In this document: positions 33,525 to 44,441 of the stretch, in pieces
Numbering within the stretch: the stretch's first letter is position 1
How the letters are laid out: each line of letters starts with the position of its first letter
NCBI GenBank assembly: GCA_037974335.1
Contig: CM075760.1
Location: 31,394,902-31,458,901 of the forward strand
DNA length: 64,000 nt
Direction: 5' to 3'
Source of the DNA: Prionace glauca
Taxonomy: Eukaryota; Chordata; Chondrichthyes; Carcharhiniformes; Carcharhinidae
Position numbers and translations under genes: made by a program
The notes under the pieces: generated by a model
What the model was told of the DNA's origin: nothing
Databases searched by the model: none
The model's input: only the letters and a program-made list of their open reading frames with translations

Positions 33525-34000
33525 CATCACCAGGTTTAAGTCCAACTGATTTATTTGATAGTAAACTCACAAGCTTTCGAGGTTTCCCTCATCGTCAGGT
33601 GGATGGAGAGTTCTGGCCTCAGGCAGAGCATATAACAGCACAGACAGTTTACAGATTACTGATTAGAATGCGAATCCTTACACCTAACCTGCTGTTCAAG
33701 TCTTAAAGTGGCCGACAATGTGAGTGGAAGGAGCACTGATCACAGGATAAAGAGATGTGTATTGTCTCCAGACAGTACAGTAAATGAGGTTTTGCAAACC
33801 CAGGCAAGTCATTCGGGTTACAGATAGTGCGACATGAACCCAAAATCCCGGTTGAGACCGTCCTCATGTGTGCGGAACTTGGCTATCAGTCTTTGCTCAG
33901 CGACTCTGCGCTGTCGTGTGTGGTGAAGGCCGCCTTGGGGAATGCTTACCCGAAGATCAGAGGCCGAATGCCGAATGACGAAAATTTATTGTTGTGCAAC
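33525..34000. mobile_element. Penelope-like element 3' fragment
   Basis: AAGTCCAACTGATTTATTTG, CTCACAAGCTTTCGAGG, TCAGGTGGATGGAGAGTTCT, then GTGCGACATGAACCCAAAAT and GCGGAACTTGGCTATCAGTC. It is nearly collinear with 55930-56380, where the minus strand encodes the C-terminal end of a GIY-YIG-type endonuclease (KFRTHEDGLNRDLGFMSHY). Confidence 0.65.
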
Positions 34001-34029
34001 AACTGTTATTTAATTTGTTGTGTGAAAAT

Positions 34030-34428
34030 CACGGAATTGTACCATTTTGCGTTGAATTCGAAATGTCATGCTCAGAAAATCAAGAACAGGAAAAGGACAA
34101 TGATAGATTGGGAAGCCTTGACGATAGAAATGATGGTACAAGATAAAATCCCGCTAATAATGGGATAGATTTTATTTTTCCCAATGACACAAGTATTTCC
34201 CAGATCTGGGTCCAAATCTGATGCTAAACGATTTGAAAAAAAGCTTCTTGTTGAATTAAGCACTAAACTCTCCGACTTCCAAAGGATGGGGGCACATTTC
34301 ATTCACAAAATAATAACTGAGGGATTAACAAAGCGGCATGGAGAAAAAATCATTTTCAGCAGTGGCACTGTCGGAGAAATGGAGAGCTGGAGCTCACTCA
34401 GGAAAACAGCAACGTTTTAAAATAAAGG
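34030..34428 (-). repeat. Duplicated tRNA-flank sequence
   Basis: Read on the minus strand this resembles the flank of the tRNA-Glu copies (50765-50870: GGACCCAGATC, TGTGTCA, CCCATTA.TAG). Parts also resemble 60280-60350 on the plus strand. This suggests that the tRNA-Lys unit shares ancestry with the 50-63 kb tRNA block. Confidence 0.5.
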
Positions 34429-34501
34429 CGCCCAACGTGGGGCTCGAACCCACGACCCTAAGATTAAAAGTCTTATGCTCTACCGACTGAGATAGTCGGG
34501 C
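34429..34501 (-). tRNA. tRNA-Lys (TTT)
   Basis: A 73-base cloverleaf. The acceptor GCCCGAC pairs with GTTGGGC and discriminator G follows. The D arm contains the A box, the anticodon loop CTTTTAA carries TTT, and the T arm has GTGGGTTCGAGCCCCAC. No CCA is encoded, and a short T run follows on the minus strand. It appears intact. Confidence 0.93.
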
Positions 34502-35330
34502 AAGTTGCGCCAGAACTCCTTCAAGTCCGAGAATAAGCGGACAGTAAATGCGCTTTCCCAATTGGCATCTCATATTGTTCTGATTTGAAAATGTAAAAGA
34601 TACTCGACCTGCAAAATCGCCAAGCTTACAATGCACTCCTGAGAATCACCATTAACATCATTCACATTTTTTGTTGCAGCTCCTTCTAAGCATAACAAAC
34701 GCATCTTACATCTTTCACCTTAACGACTTTTGTCCGAAGCATTTTGACATGACCTTTTGAACTAATGTGAATCAGGTCTGTGTTGGAAAAAGATAAACGT
34801 GTTCACATCGGTGAGCTGAGTCACACACAGAGAGTGATAGAGGCCTCAGGAGATACAAGCACGCCTCAAAGACAAAACCAGCTGGAAATTTGTCAGAGGC
34901 AGGAACTGAAGCAGAATCGCCACAGGCACTAGAAACTGAAATTATACCTTAGCTCGTCCAGCCGCGCTGACACATTCACATCACCATAACCATCGCCTTG
35001 TCCGCACTAATTAGAATATGGGAAATATGGTCAGAATTGGGCCTTTCGGCTCTTCGAGCATTTTCAGCTACCTAATAAAAAATGTCCACAGCTTTTAAAC
35101 TGTTCCGTTTACCTTTGTATAACATCTTAATCCAAAGGGAAACAAATAAGATGAATATCCCTGGAGGATAATTATTTAGATTTGAAATGTTCACTCCGTT
35201 TTCTCCAGACTACTTCAGTTGATCCAGCACTTTTTGTTTTTAATTTCAGATTTCCAGCATCCGCAGCATTTTCCTTTTATTATCAGATGAATAAATAACA
35301 ACATATGTTCAGTTGGGACTAAGGTGACTT
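34502..35330. other. No gene seen
   Basis: Mostly unique sequence. Positions 35205-35280 hold a piece of the elasmobranch repeat ending CCAGCATCCGCAGCATTTTC. Confidence 0.5.
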
Positions 35331-35470
35331 TATTTTTTCATGATCTTATTAAATGGTGGAGGAGGCTGAATGAGATTTATGACTTTGTCTTACTCCATTT
35401 ATTCAGTTTCCTGGCAGCACCAGATATGACGTCAATTGCTTCCTGTGGTAGCGGTGATGACAAGTTTATA

Positions 35471-35729
35471 TCACATTCTCCTCGTGTCTGCGTGGGTTTT
35501 CTCCGGGTGCTCCGGTTTCCTCCCACAGTCCAAAGATGTGCGGGTTAGGTTCATTGGCTATGCTAAAATTGCCCCTTAGTGTCCTGGGATGTGTAGGTTA
35601 GAGGGATTAGCAGGTAAATGTGTAGGGATATGGGGATAGGGTCTGGGTGAGATTGTGTTCGGTGCAGACTCGATGGGCCGAAGGGCCTGTTTCTGCACTG
35701 TAGGGTTCTATGCTCTGTAGGGTTCTATA
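35471..35729 (+). mobile_element. V-SINE lacking its tRNA head
   Basis: It begins in the central domain (ATTCTCCTCGTGTCTGCGTG) and continues to GATGGGCCGAAGGGCCTGTT and TTCTATGCTC. It is 5'-truncated but otherwise very close to the copy at 7310. Confidence 0.88.
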
Positions 35730-35739
35730 CTACATCCCT

Positions 35740-36660
35740 AGAGTGCAGACAACAAGACACCTTGTTCGCGATGGAGAAGCTATGACATCTTCTTCGGAGA
35801 CCTTCAGCATATCATTGATGAAGACGAATATCTCGCGGAGGCCATCTCAATGACCCCACTCCTCGCCTTCAAATAACAAAGCAACCTCATACAGACCATT
35901 GTTCTTAGAAAACTAACCAGCCTTCAAGGGAACAGTGAACACCACACCCCACACAAGCCTGCTGCTGCCACCTCTGCAAGACGCGTTGAATCATCGACGT
36001 GGATGCCAACATCACAGGTGAGAACAGAATGCACAAGGTAGACGGTACATACACATGCAACTCGGCCAAAATTGTCTACTTCACGCGCTGCAGGAAAGGA
36101 TGTCCTGAAGCATGGTACATCGCCGAGGCCATGCAGACGCTGCCACAACAGATGAATCAACATCACTCGACAATCACCAGGCAAGAGTATTCCCTTCATG
36201 CTGGGGAACACTTTAGCGGTCACAGGCATTCAGCCACTGATCTTCGGGTAAGCGTTCTCCAAGGCGGCCTTCAAGACGCACGACAACGCAGAATGGCTGA
36301 GCAGAAACTGATAGCCAAATTCCATACACATGAGAACCTTTCAACCAGGACCTTGGGTTCATGTTACACGACGTCTAACCCCCACAATTTGGCCTGGGCT
36401 TGCAAAATCCTACTAACTGGCCTGGTTAGCGACAATTCACACCGCTTTGACATGTCATTATCCCCCTCTCCATCGCATTGTATGTACCTGTAAAGACTTG
36501 ATTCCCTGTTAAGACTCGCATTCCAACCATTATTTTGCAATTGAGTCTGTGTTTAAATGTGCCCTGTTTTTAAACTCAATTCGCCTCATTAAGGAACAGT
36601 ACTCCGAAAGCTCGTGCTACAAAGTAAACCTCCTGGACTTTCACCTGATGTTGTGAGACG
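35740..36660 (+). mobile_element. Penelope-like element 3' part with GIY-YIG-type domain
   Basis: The frame 35999-36493 includes CNSAKIVYFTRCRKGCPEAWYIAEAM, then HHSTITRQEYSLHAGEHFSGHRHSATDLRV and QRRMAEQKLIAKFHTHENL. This resembles the C-terminal GIY-YIG endonuclease region of vertebrate Penelope-like elements (cysteine cluster, the Y(I/V)G core here altered to WYIAE, then the H and Q..R.EQ..I..F blocks). The terminal sequence GAACAGTACTCCGAAAGCTC to TGTTGTGAGACGTCTTACTG lies at 36590-36670. Confidence 0.7.
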
Positions 36661-36740
36661 TCTTACTGTGAGAGAGATAAACGATGGTTTTACTGAATGG
36701 CAGAACCGGCCCTAATAAAGGAGCAAATGGTGTATTGGAA

Positions 36741-37622
36741 AGGGGGGACTGGGTTACGAGGAGAGGTTGAAGAAACTGGGACTATTCTCCTTGGAAAGGC
36801 GGAGATTGAGAGGGGACATGATAGAAGTATATAAGATAATGAAGGGAATGGATAGAGTTAATAGTGAGAGACTGCTCCCTAGACTAGATACAAACACGAG
36901 AGATCATCATTTAAGGGTGAGGGGGGAGAGGTATAATTTGGAGGTGAGAGGAAGGTTCTTTACGCAGAGAGTTGTAGGGGTCTGGAACGCGCTACCGAGT
37001 AGGGTGGTGGAGGCAGGAACATTGGACTCTTTTAAGATGCAGTTAGATAGGCGCATGAGTGAAACGAGAATGGCGGGATATGATAGGGGATATTAAATAG
37101 GGTTAAACCTCGGGAGACACCGGAAAGGCAGGCTGTAAGATTAATATTTTGACTTTATTCCACAGGTGGAGGTCCACCTCGTGTCAAACGAGGGGCATTC
37201 ACGCGGCGGGTCGTGCCTGGGCTGCTCTTGGAAGTTCCAGGAGTGGCCTAGTACTTCATGTCGGTGTGTGTGCTTGATCCTGGACCGGTAGATGGGCGCC
37301 GCAACAGCTCAGTGACTAGCACTGCTGGCTGTGCAGGCACATGGATTTGGGCCTGTGTCTGTGGGAGTTTGCGCATTCTCCCTGTGGTTGCGTGGGTTTC
37401 CTCCGGGCGCTCCGGTTTCCTCCCACACCCCAAAAATGTGCTCTCAGGCTAATCGGTTTTTACCAAATTGACACTATTTCTTCCCTGAATCTGACTGAGT
37501 AGGGTTCCATTCGTAGCCATGCAGGGTAGAATAGGTGCAGGGTGATGTGGCGGCGCGGGCTCGTTGGGCCGAAGGGCCTGTTTCCCGTGCTGGGTTGTTC
37601 TTTGTTCTTTGTTCTTTGTTCT
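36741..37622 (+). mobile_element. Family A LINE 3' end
   Basis: The open frame 36767-37096 (KKLGLFSLERRRLRGDMIEVYKIMKGMD to MSETRMAGYDRGY) is followed by a 3'UTR with the V-SINE-like block at 37388-37440 and a TTGTTCTTTGTTCTTTGTTC tail. It gives the uninterrupted version of the site where family B is nested at 4863. Confidence 0.9.
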
Positions 37623-38040
37623 TCCCTATTCTCTGAAGTTCTTCTGTACAGCTCATTGTTCTGAGATCAGATTCAAATGGTTCCTGCTCCTCTCTCTGAC
37701 GTCCTCTCTCTGACGTCATGAATTGGAGGCTGAAGATACTCGGAGCTGATTGGATGAAATGTAAGACAAAGGAGCTGTGAGCTGGACAAGAATGAACCTG
37801 TCATCATCGGGCAGAATATTACTCAACATCTTCTGAACTCTGAACTAAAACAATTGAGTTTTAAATCATTGAGTTCCCCGAGACATTTGCTGGAGGAACG
37901 CTTTTAAATTTGGAATTACAAGATAAGCTGATCCATCAGTTTGAACGGAACGAATGTGTTCTTGTACTAAGTGGCATGGGTTCTCATTCTGACCATGCCA
38001 ACCTGCAGCAACGCAGTGGAGTTGAGTATTGTGATCAGGC
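37623..38040. other. No gene seen
   Basis: It contains TGACGTCC and TGACGTCATGAATTGG at 37697-37723, a CRE-like palindrome next to an inverted CCAAT, but no gene that could be assigned to it. Confidence 0.4.
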
Positions 38041-38064
38041 CGACTAGCGGCGATATGCTGTCAT

Positions 38065-38119
38065 GTATTTCTGGAGTGTAGTGCTTCTAAAGGACCCTGA
38101 TCCCAAACTGGGCAGAAGA
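38065..38119 (+). pseudogene. tRNA-Val relic, most decayed copy
   Basis: Pieces of tRNA-Val can be followed: GGAGTGTAGTG (D-arm region), CCTGATCCCAAACTGGGC (T arm) and CAGAAG. The anticodon arm is missing. The flanks resemble those of the copies at 38450 and 38863, so it is the oldest of three duplicated units. Confidence 0.6.
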
Positions 38120-38449
38120 ATGCATTAAGGTTTTTCATTTCGGCTGAGAAGAATCTGCATGATTTCAGTTTGTTGCTGGCCATTATCCGAATCCCGGTTC
38201 ATATTATCTTTGCTTGACGTCGGCCTCAAATGCTTCCTGTAAAATAAATATTGAATATTTTGACGCACTGGCAGGCAAGAAACGTTGCTATTTTGACAAC
38301 GTGCGCATATTAGCATTTCGTTCAGTCTACAACAGACTTTAATGGGTTAATGGGTGCAGGCTAACATAGTTAATCACCACTTGAAACATGTCTCGTAGTA
38401 TTGTGTGCTCAAAAATACAGGTACAGGTGATATTGCAATACAGGTAACA

Positions 38450-38527
38450 GCTTTTCCTTTAGTGTAGTGGTTGTCACGTTCATCTCACAAGCATAAAGAT
38501 CTGGGGTCCGAAACCGGGCAGAAGCAT
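38450..38527 (+). pseudogene. tRNA-Val (CAC)-like pseudogene
   Basis: TTTAGTGTAGTGGTTGTCAC, a loop with CTCACAA (anticodon CAC) and GTCCGAAACCGGGC are recognisable. The acceptor/D junction has extra bases and the anticodon stem does not pair, so it is probably not functional. Confidence 0.7.
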
Positions 38528-38862
38528 TGTTGGGTCGTTCTCATTAAGCATGAGCGAAGTGTACATGATGTAAGTTCATTGCTAAACCTCATGCGAATTC
38601 AGTGTCGCGGTTACGTTATTCGAAGGAAGATGAGAATCATGGGATAAAAAATGGGTAGAAATCATTGCTCCCTTAGATATTTGCGACACGAATACTTTTA
38701 AATATTGATGTTCGGGTTAGGTCGTACAATCAGATTGAAAGTAACGGTTGTCTTCCTGAGTTAAGTGACATGGGCTCTCAGTCTGACCATCGGAACCAAC
38801 AGCAACACAGCGTAGTTGAACATTGCAGATAGGCAGGCTTGCTCCAACTACCCCGTCATCCT

Positions 38863-38935
38863 GTTTTTGTCGTGTAGTGGTTATCACGTTCGCCTAACAC
38901 GCGACTGGTCCCCGGTTCGAAACCGAGCAGAAACG
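38863..38935 (+). tRNA. tRNA-Val (AAC)
   Basis: A 73-base cloverleaf. The acceptor GTTTTTG pairs with CAGAAAC (one G-U), discriminator G. AGTGTAGTGG A box, anticodon loop CTAACAC with AAC, and T arm CCCGGTTCGAAACCGAG. There is one mismatch in the anticodon stem and one in the T stem, so its activity is uncertain, although both internal promoter boxes are kept. Confidence 0.82.
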
Positions 38936-39558
38936 TTCGTTAAGCTTTTTCATGTCTTAGGACCGACTGACCCATGTTCAACTGCTGTTCACATGGAACC
39001 CTTCTCCACTTCGGCCTTCAAAGTTCTTGTCTGAATATTTGCCACTTGTTAATGGAAAACTGCTTATTTACAGTTTGTTGCTCAACACTTTTGCGAACCT
39101 TTATGTTAAAGGCATATTATCATTGCTCTGACTTCATCCTCAAATGCTTTCTCTGAAATAAGAAACGCTTTTCTTTGACGCACTGACAAGGAAGTTCGAT
39201 TTTGACAGCGGGCAGATATTCGCATCTCGATCAGTCTACACAGAATTCAATGGGTTTATAGTTGGAGACTAATATGGTTAATCACCATCTGAAATACCTG
39301 ATAGTAGTGCGTGCTCAAAAAGACAGACATAAGTGATAATATAAGTGAACTAAAGGAAATGGCACACATTTCACAGATTTTTTAAATCGTTCTTCATCAC
39401 GAAGAAAAAGGAAAAGCAGATGACAGATGAGGGAATCGAGACTCACTGCGGATCTTCTGCACTTTCCTGTAAATGGTGGAAGTTATACACCTGAATGTCT
39501 CACTTCCATAATAAACGAGGGTCAAGTGTCAACATACCAACATACATTCAACATACCA
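38936..39558. other. No gene seen
   Basis: The flank of the tRNA-Val unit (to about 39320) resembles 38120-38410 and is part of the duplicated segment. The rest is unique. Confidence 0.5.
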
Positions 39559-39923
39559 ATATATATAAAGTGAGTGTGGGTTGAATTCGTGCAGAATATT
39601 TTTGGGTTTTGGATATGCACCTCATTGTTCCTGAGGAGCAGTATCGAGAGGCAGCGATTTTTGGGCGTGAGAGGAGGCAGCAAACAGGTACATTTTTCTG
39701 TTTTTATTGTTTAACGTTTTATTTATAGTTTTAAAGTTGCGAGTTTCGGCGGTTTTTTTTAAAATTAGTTAGAAACAGGAAGTCGTCACTGGGACGCTTG
39801 CTGGTAGTTGTAGGTTTTTTTTCTCGGGGCCCCGAACCCTATAAATTAGTGTAGAGAGGATACCCGATCCTCTACACTGGTAGAGAATCCCACCCTCCCA
39901 CCTCCTCTAACCTAATTATAAGT

Positions 39924-40897
39924 GTGGGGGAAGTTTTTTTTTATTTTAGTTTTATTTTTCTGCTGGTAATTGCTTCAGGGATGGCAGTTCAGGCAGTAAG
40001 CCGCATCTCCTGTGGGATGTATGTGGTGAGGGAATCTAGTAGTGTTTCAGGTGATTTTACTTGTAGGAAGTGTGTTAGATTGCAGCTTCTGGAGGAGTGT
40101 GTAAAGGAGCTGGAGATGGAGTTAGAGGAACTCCGCATAATTCGGGAGGCGGAGGCGGACATCGATAGGAGTTATAAGGAGATAGTCACTCCTAGAAATG
40201 AGTCTTGGGTCACTGCCAGGAAGAGGGGAAAGAAGCAATCGGGGATACAATCCCCTGGGGCTGTTCCCCTCCAAAATAGGTTTTCGGTCCTGGAGGCTAC
40301 AGTTGAGGAGGAATCAACTGGGGATAGCCAAAGGGAGCAAGGCTGCTGGGGGTGAGCCTAATGTGAAAGCTCAGGAGGTTAAGGGCTGTAAAAGACTGGG
40401 CCTCGTGATTGGGGACTCCACCGTTAAAGGGACAGATAAGAGAGTTGGAAGTAAAGGTAGGGTTGGTGTGTTGCCTACCAGGGGCTGGGGTCCGGGATGT
40501 ATCAGAAAGGGTATTCAGGACTCTTAAGGGAGAGGGAGATCAACCACAAGTTATAGTTCATGTGGGGACACATGACATAGGGAGGTTAAGGGAAGGGGAT
40601 ATTAAGCAGAGATTTATGGAGTTGGGGTGGAAGCTAAAGGCCAAGTCTGATAGAGTAGTTATCTCCGGACTCTTGCCTGTGCCACGGGATAGTTTAGAGA
40701 GGAATGGAGAGAGGGAAAGTTTGAACTCGTGGCTGAGGGGTTGGTGCAGGAGGGAGGGGTTCAGGTACTTGAGCAATTGGGGCTCATTCTGGGGAAGGTG
40801 GGACCTCTATAAAAGGGATGGTCTACACCAGAATCAGAGGGGGACCAATATCCTGGGGGGTAAATTTGCTAAGGCTATCCAGTTAGGTTTAAACTGA
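39924..40897 (+). pseudogene. LINE ORF1: cysteine-rich/coiled coil plus SGNH esterase (family C)
   Basis: The first frame (39924-40355) has FTCRKCVRLQLLEECVKELEMELEELRIIREAE, a small Cys pair followed by a heptad-like coiled coil, then a basic linker VTARKRGKKQSG. The next frames contain LGLVIGDSTVKGTDKR (block I with the GDS serine retained), CLPGAGVRDVSERV, VIVHVGTHDIGR (Asn of GTND replaced by His), VISGLLPVPRD, and YKRDGLHQNQRGTNILG (the Asp-His pair retained). At least two frameshifts (about 40340 and 40460) separate these pieces. Esterase-bearing ORF1 is known from CR1-like LINEs. Confidence 0.8.
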
Positions 40898-40999
40898 TTC
40901 GGAGGGGCGGGGTGGGATCCTGAGTAGAGGGGTTGAAAGTGAGGAGGGCATAGATGGGGACTGCAATGCACAGCATCGCAGGGGTGGGGTGGAGCAGGG

Positions 41000-43560
41000 T
41001 TTGAAATGCGTATACTTTAATGCGAGGACTATTCGCAATAAAGTGGATGAACTTGCAGCGTGGATCAGTACCTGGGACTTCGATGTTATGGCCATTTCAG
41101 AGACGTGGATAGAGCAGGGGCACGAATGGTTGCTGCAGGTCCCGGGGTTCAAATGTTTTAGTCGGAGTAGAGAAGCAGGTAGGAGGGGGGAGGGGTAGCA
41201 TTATTGGTCAGGGATTGTATCACAGTGTCAGAGAGGAAGTTTGATGAGGACTTGTCTGTTGAGGTAGTATGGAAATAGGAGAGGAGAGGTCACCCTGTCG
41301 GGAGCCTTTTATAGACCTCCTAAAAGTTCTAGAGAGGTTGAGGAAAGGATTGCGGAGATGGTCCTGGTTAGGAGTGAAAGTAATAGGGTAATTGTTATGG
41401 GGGATTTTAACTTTACTAATATTGACTGGAATTGTTATAGCTCTAGCTCGTTAGAGGGGTCAGTTTTTGTACAATGCGTGCAGGAAGGTTTTTTTAACTC
41501 AGTACGTAGGTAGGCCAACTAGAGGTGAGGCTATATTGGATTTGGTGCTGGGAAATGAGCCAGACCAGGTGTTAGACTTGGAAGTTGGTGTGCATTTTGG
41601 TGATAGTGACCACAATTCGATTATGTTCACCTTAGTGATGGAAAGGGATAGGCATGAACCTCGGGTCAGTAGTTTTAGCTGGGGCAAGGGTAATTATGAG
41701 GCTATTAAAAGAGACTTAGGAAGCATAGGTTGGACTAGGAGATTACAGGGACTGGGAACGTCTGAAATGTGGAGTTTTTTCAAGGAGCAGCTATTGCGAG
41801 TCCGTGATAGGTATGTCCCTGTCAGGCAAGGAGTAATTGGTAGGGCTAGGGAACCGTGGTGCACCAAAAAAGTTTTCTCGTTGGTTAAGAGGAAAAAGGA
41901 GGCTTATGTTCGGATGAGACATGAGGGCTCGGGTAGTGCACTAGAAAACTTTAGATTGGCTAGGAGGGAGTTGAAGAGTGAGCTAAGAAGGGCTAAAAGA
42001 GCACATGAGAAGACTTTGGCTGATAGGGTTAAGGAGAATTCTAAGGCGTTCTATAAGTATGTCAAGAACAGAAGGTTGGTTAGGGCAAGTTTAGGGCCAG
42101 TTATAGACAGCAGAGGGAAGTTATGTGTGGAACCGGAGGAGATTGGAGAGGCATTGAAACAATATTTCTCTTCGGTGTTCACGCAGAGGGACATGGATAT
42201 AGCTGAGGAGGACAGTAGATTGCAGGAGAGTAGAATTGACAGTGTTGCAGTTGATAAGGAGGATGTGCTAGATATTCTGGAGGGTCTGAAAATAGATAAG
42301 TCCGCTGGTCCGGATGGGATTTACCCCAGGATTCTCTGGGAGGCAAGAGAAGTGATTGCAGAGCCTCTGGCTCTGATCTTCAGGTCGTCGTTGGCCTCTG
42401 GTATAGCACCGGAAGATTGGAGGTTAGCGAATGTTGTCCCATTGTTTAAGAAGGGGAACAGAGACTTCCCCGGGAATTATAGACCGGTGAGTCTCATTTC
42501 TGTTGTGGGCAAGGTTTTAGAAAAAATTATTCGGGATAGGATTTATAGTTATTTGGAGAGTAATGAATTGATTGGAGATAGTCAGCATGGTTTTGTGGCG
42601 GGTAGGTCGTGCCTTACTAACCTTATTGAGTTTTTTGAGAAAGTGACCAAAGAGGTGGATGGAGGTAAGGCAGTGGACGTGATGTATATGGATTTTAGTA
42701 AGGCGTTTGATAAGGTTCACCATGGTAGGCTTCTACAGAAAATGCAGATGTATGGGATTGGGGGTGATCTAGGGAATTGGATCAGGAATTGGCTAGCGGA
42801 TAGGAGACAGAGGGTGGTGGTTGATGGTAAATATTCATCATGGAGTTCGGTTACAAGTGGTGTGCCTCAGGGATCTGTTTTGGGGCCATTGCTGTTTGTA
42901 ATTTTTATTAATGATCTGGATGAGGGTATAGTTGGGTGGATTAGTAAATTTGCTGATGACACCAAAGTCGGAGGTGTGGTAGATAGTGATGAAGGGTGTC
43001 ATAGTTTGCAGGAAGACTTAGACAGGTTGCAGAGCTGGGCCGAGAGGTGGCGGATGGAGTTTAATGCGGAGAAGTATGAGGTAATTCACTTTGGTAGGAA
43101 TAACAGATGTGTCGAGTATAGGGCTAATGGGAGGACTTTGAATAGTGTGGATGAGCAGAGTGATCTAGGTGTATGTGGACATAGATCCCTGAAAGTTGGG
43201 AGTCAAGTAGATAAGGTTGCTAAGAAGGCATACGGTGTCTTGGCGTTTATTTGTAGGGGGATTGAATTTAGGAGTCGCAGCGTCATGTTGCAACTGTACA
43301 CAACTCTGGTGCGGCCGCACTTGGAGTACTGTGTGCAGTTCTGGTCCCCACATTACAGGAAGGATGTGGAGGCTTTGGAGAAGGTGCAGAGGAGGTTTAC
43401 CAGGATGTTGCCTGGTATGGAGGGGAGGTCCTATGAGGAGAGGCTGAGGGATTTGGGGATTTTTTCGCTGTTAAGGAGGAGGCTACGAGGGGATCTTATT
43501 GAAACATATAAGATGATTAGAGGTTTAGATAGGGTGATTGTAATAGCCTTTTTCCTCTGA
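41000..43560 (+). pseudogene. LINE ORF2 (family C)
   Basis: The endonuclease starts GLKCVYFNARTIRNKVDELAAW, then AISETWIEQG; it is frame-broken from about 41198 to 41467. The 697-codon open frame from 41467 holds the endonuclease end ([26 protein letters not shown]), the linker, and the [100 protein letters not shown] and FADDTKVGG with the catalytic aspartates. The thumb region runs through LVRPHLEYCVQFWSPHYRKDVEALEKVQRRF. The frame ends early at 43560 in the C-terminal domain. This is the longest open LINE frame in the window. Confidence 0.9.
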
Positions 43561-44039
43561 TGGAGAAATCTAGCACGAGTGGGCATGGTTTTAAATTATG
43601 GGGTGGTAGTAAAGGACGGATGTCAGGGGTAGGTTCTTTACCCAGAGGGTGGTGAGGGATTGGAATGTCCTGTCTGCTGCAGTTGTAAATGCGCCTAGTT
43701 TGGGGGCATTTAAGAGATCCGTGGATAGGTTTATGGACAAAAAGGGATTGGTTTAGGTTAGTGGGTCATTGTTTTTGTAACTGGTCAGCGCAACATCGTG
43801 GGTCGAAGGGCCTGTTCTGCGCTGTAATGTTCTCTGTTCTATGTTCTATGCGTGTGCTGGCAAGATGCAACTTATCGGTTATCCTTGTTTACCCTATAAA
43901 ACTAAATATCTTGCTGGGGCATTGTATCAAATATTTAATAAGAGCCATGTGTCCATCGGGTTGAAGTCTCCCTTTTGGGATTTTGTTTTGAAATAAGTGA
44001 GGAAACAGCAGCGAGAACAACATCCCGGGAATTAATTAA

Positions 44040-44290
44040 CATGCCTTGTATTTTCATCCAATCAAACTTGCTCCCCCCTCTTTCCTTTCATATGCTAATT
44101 CATTTCAGAGGCGGCTATTGGATGCTGCTGATTTGTTTAAACCGGCACATTCGATTTCTCACTGGCAAATATTACTGCGACCTTCTCAGTATAAGATACA
44201 AGACACTCCATCGGCTTTCCTGCAAAGCAGAGAATCTTGGTAGTCAAATCAAATTGGAGAGGTATATTGTGACTGGGATTGCTTGATATC
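44040..44290 (+). promoter_or_regulatory. Putative promoter region of V segment 1
   Basis: It contains CATATGCTAATTC at about 44090 (7 of 8 to the octamer ATGCAAAT) and a CCAAT at about 44060, 200-230 bases upstream of the leader ATG. This is an inference from position and motif only. Confidence 0.35.
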
Positions 44291-44339
44291 ATGCATTTCA
44301 AATTCTTCTTTTCAATTACCCTCACCTATTTAGCATTCG
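44291..44339 (+). CDS. V segment 1, leader exon
   Basis: MHFKFFFSITLTYLAF plus one base, a hydrophobic signal peptide, ending in the donor TTCG|GTAAGTG. The codon split after base 1 (G|GT) is the usual one for antigen-receptor leaders. The intron is 102 bases, short and typical. Confidence 0.9.
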
Positions 44340-44441
44340 GTAAGTGTCCACGGGCTGTTCTGCTACAAACTTTTGAACAAAAGTATTCGTTCTTAATAAT
44401 TCACCATTAACTTGAAGCTGTTCTTTCAATCTATTAACTAG

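Larger units (their letters stand above)
39560..43856 (+). mobile_element. CR1-like LINE, family C, near full length
   Basis: The order is 5'UTR (about 39560-39920), ORF1 (39924-40897, frameshifted), endonuclease (from about 41005), reverse transcriptase and C-terminal domain (41467-43560 open), then a broken end of ORF2 (to about 43755) and a 3' end with GGCCTGTTCTGCGCTGTAAT and TGTTCTATGTTCTATG repeats. At about 4.3 kb it is close to the length of a complete CR1-like element. It is the parent type of the fragment at 29777-30432. Confidence 0.92.
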
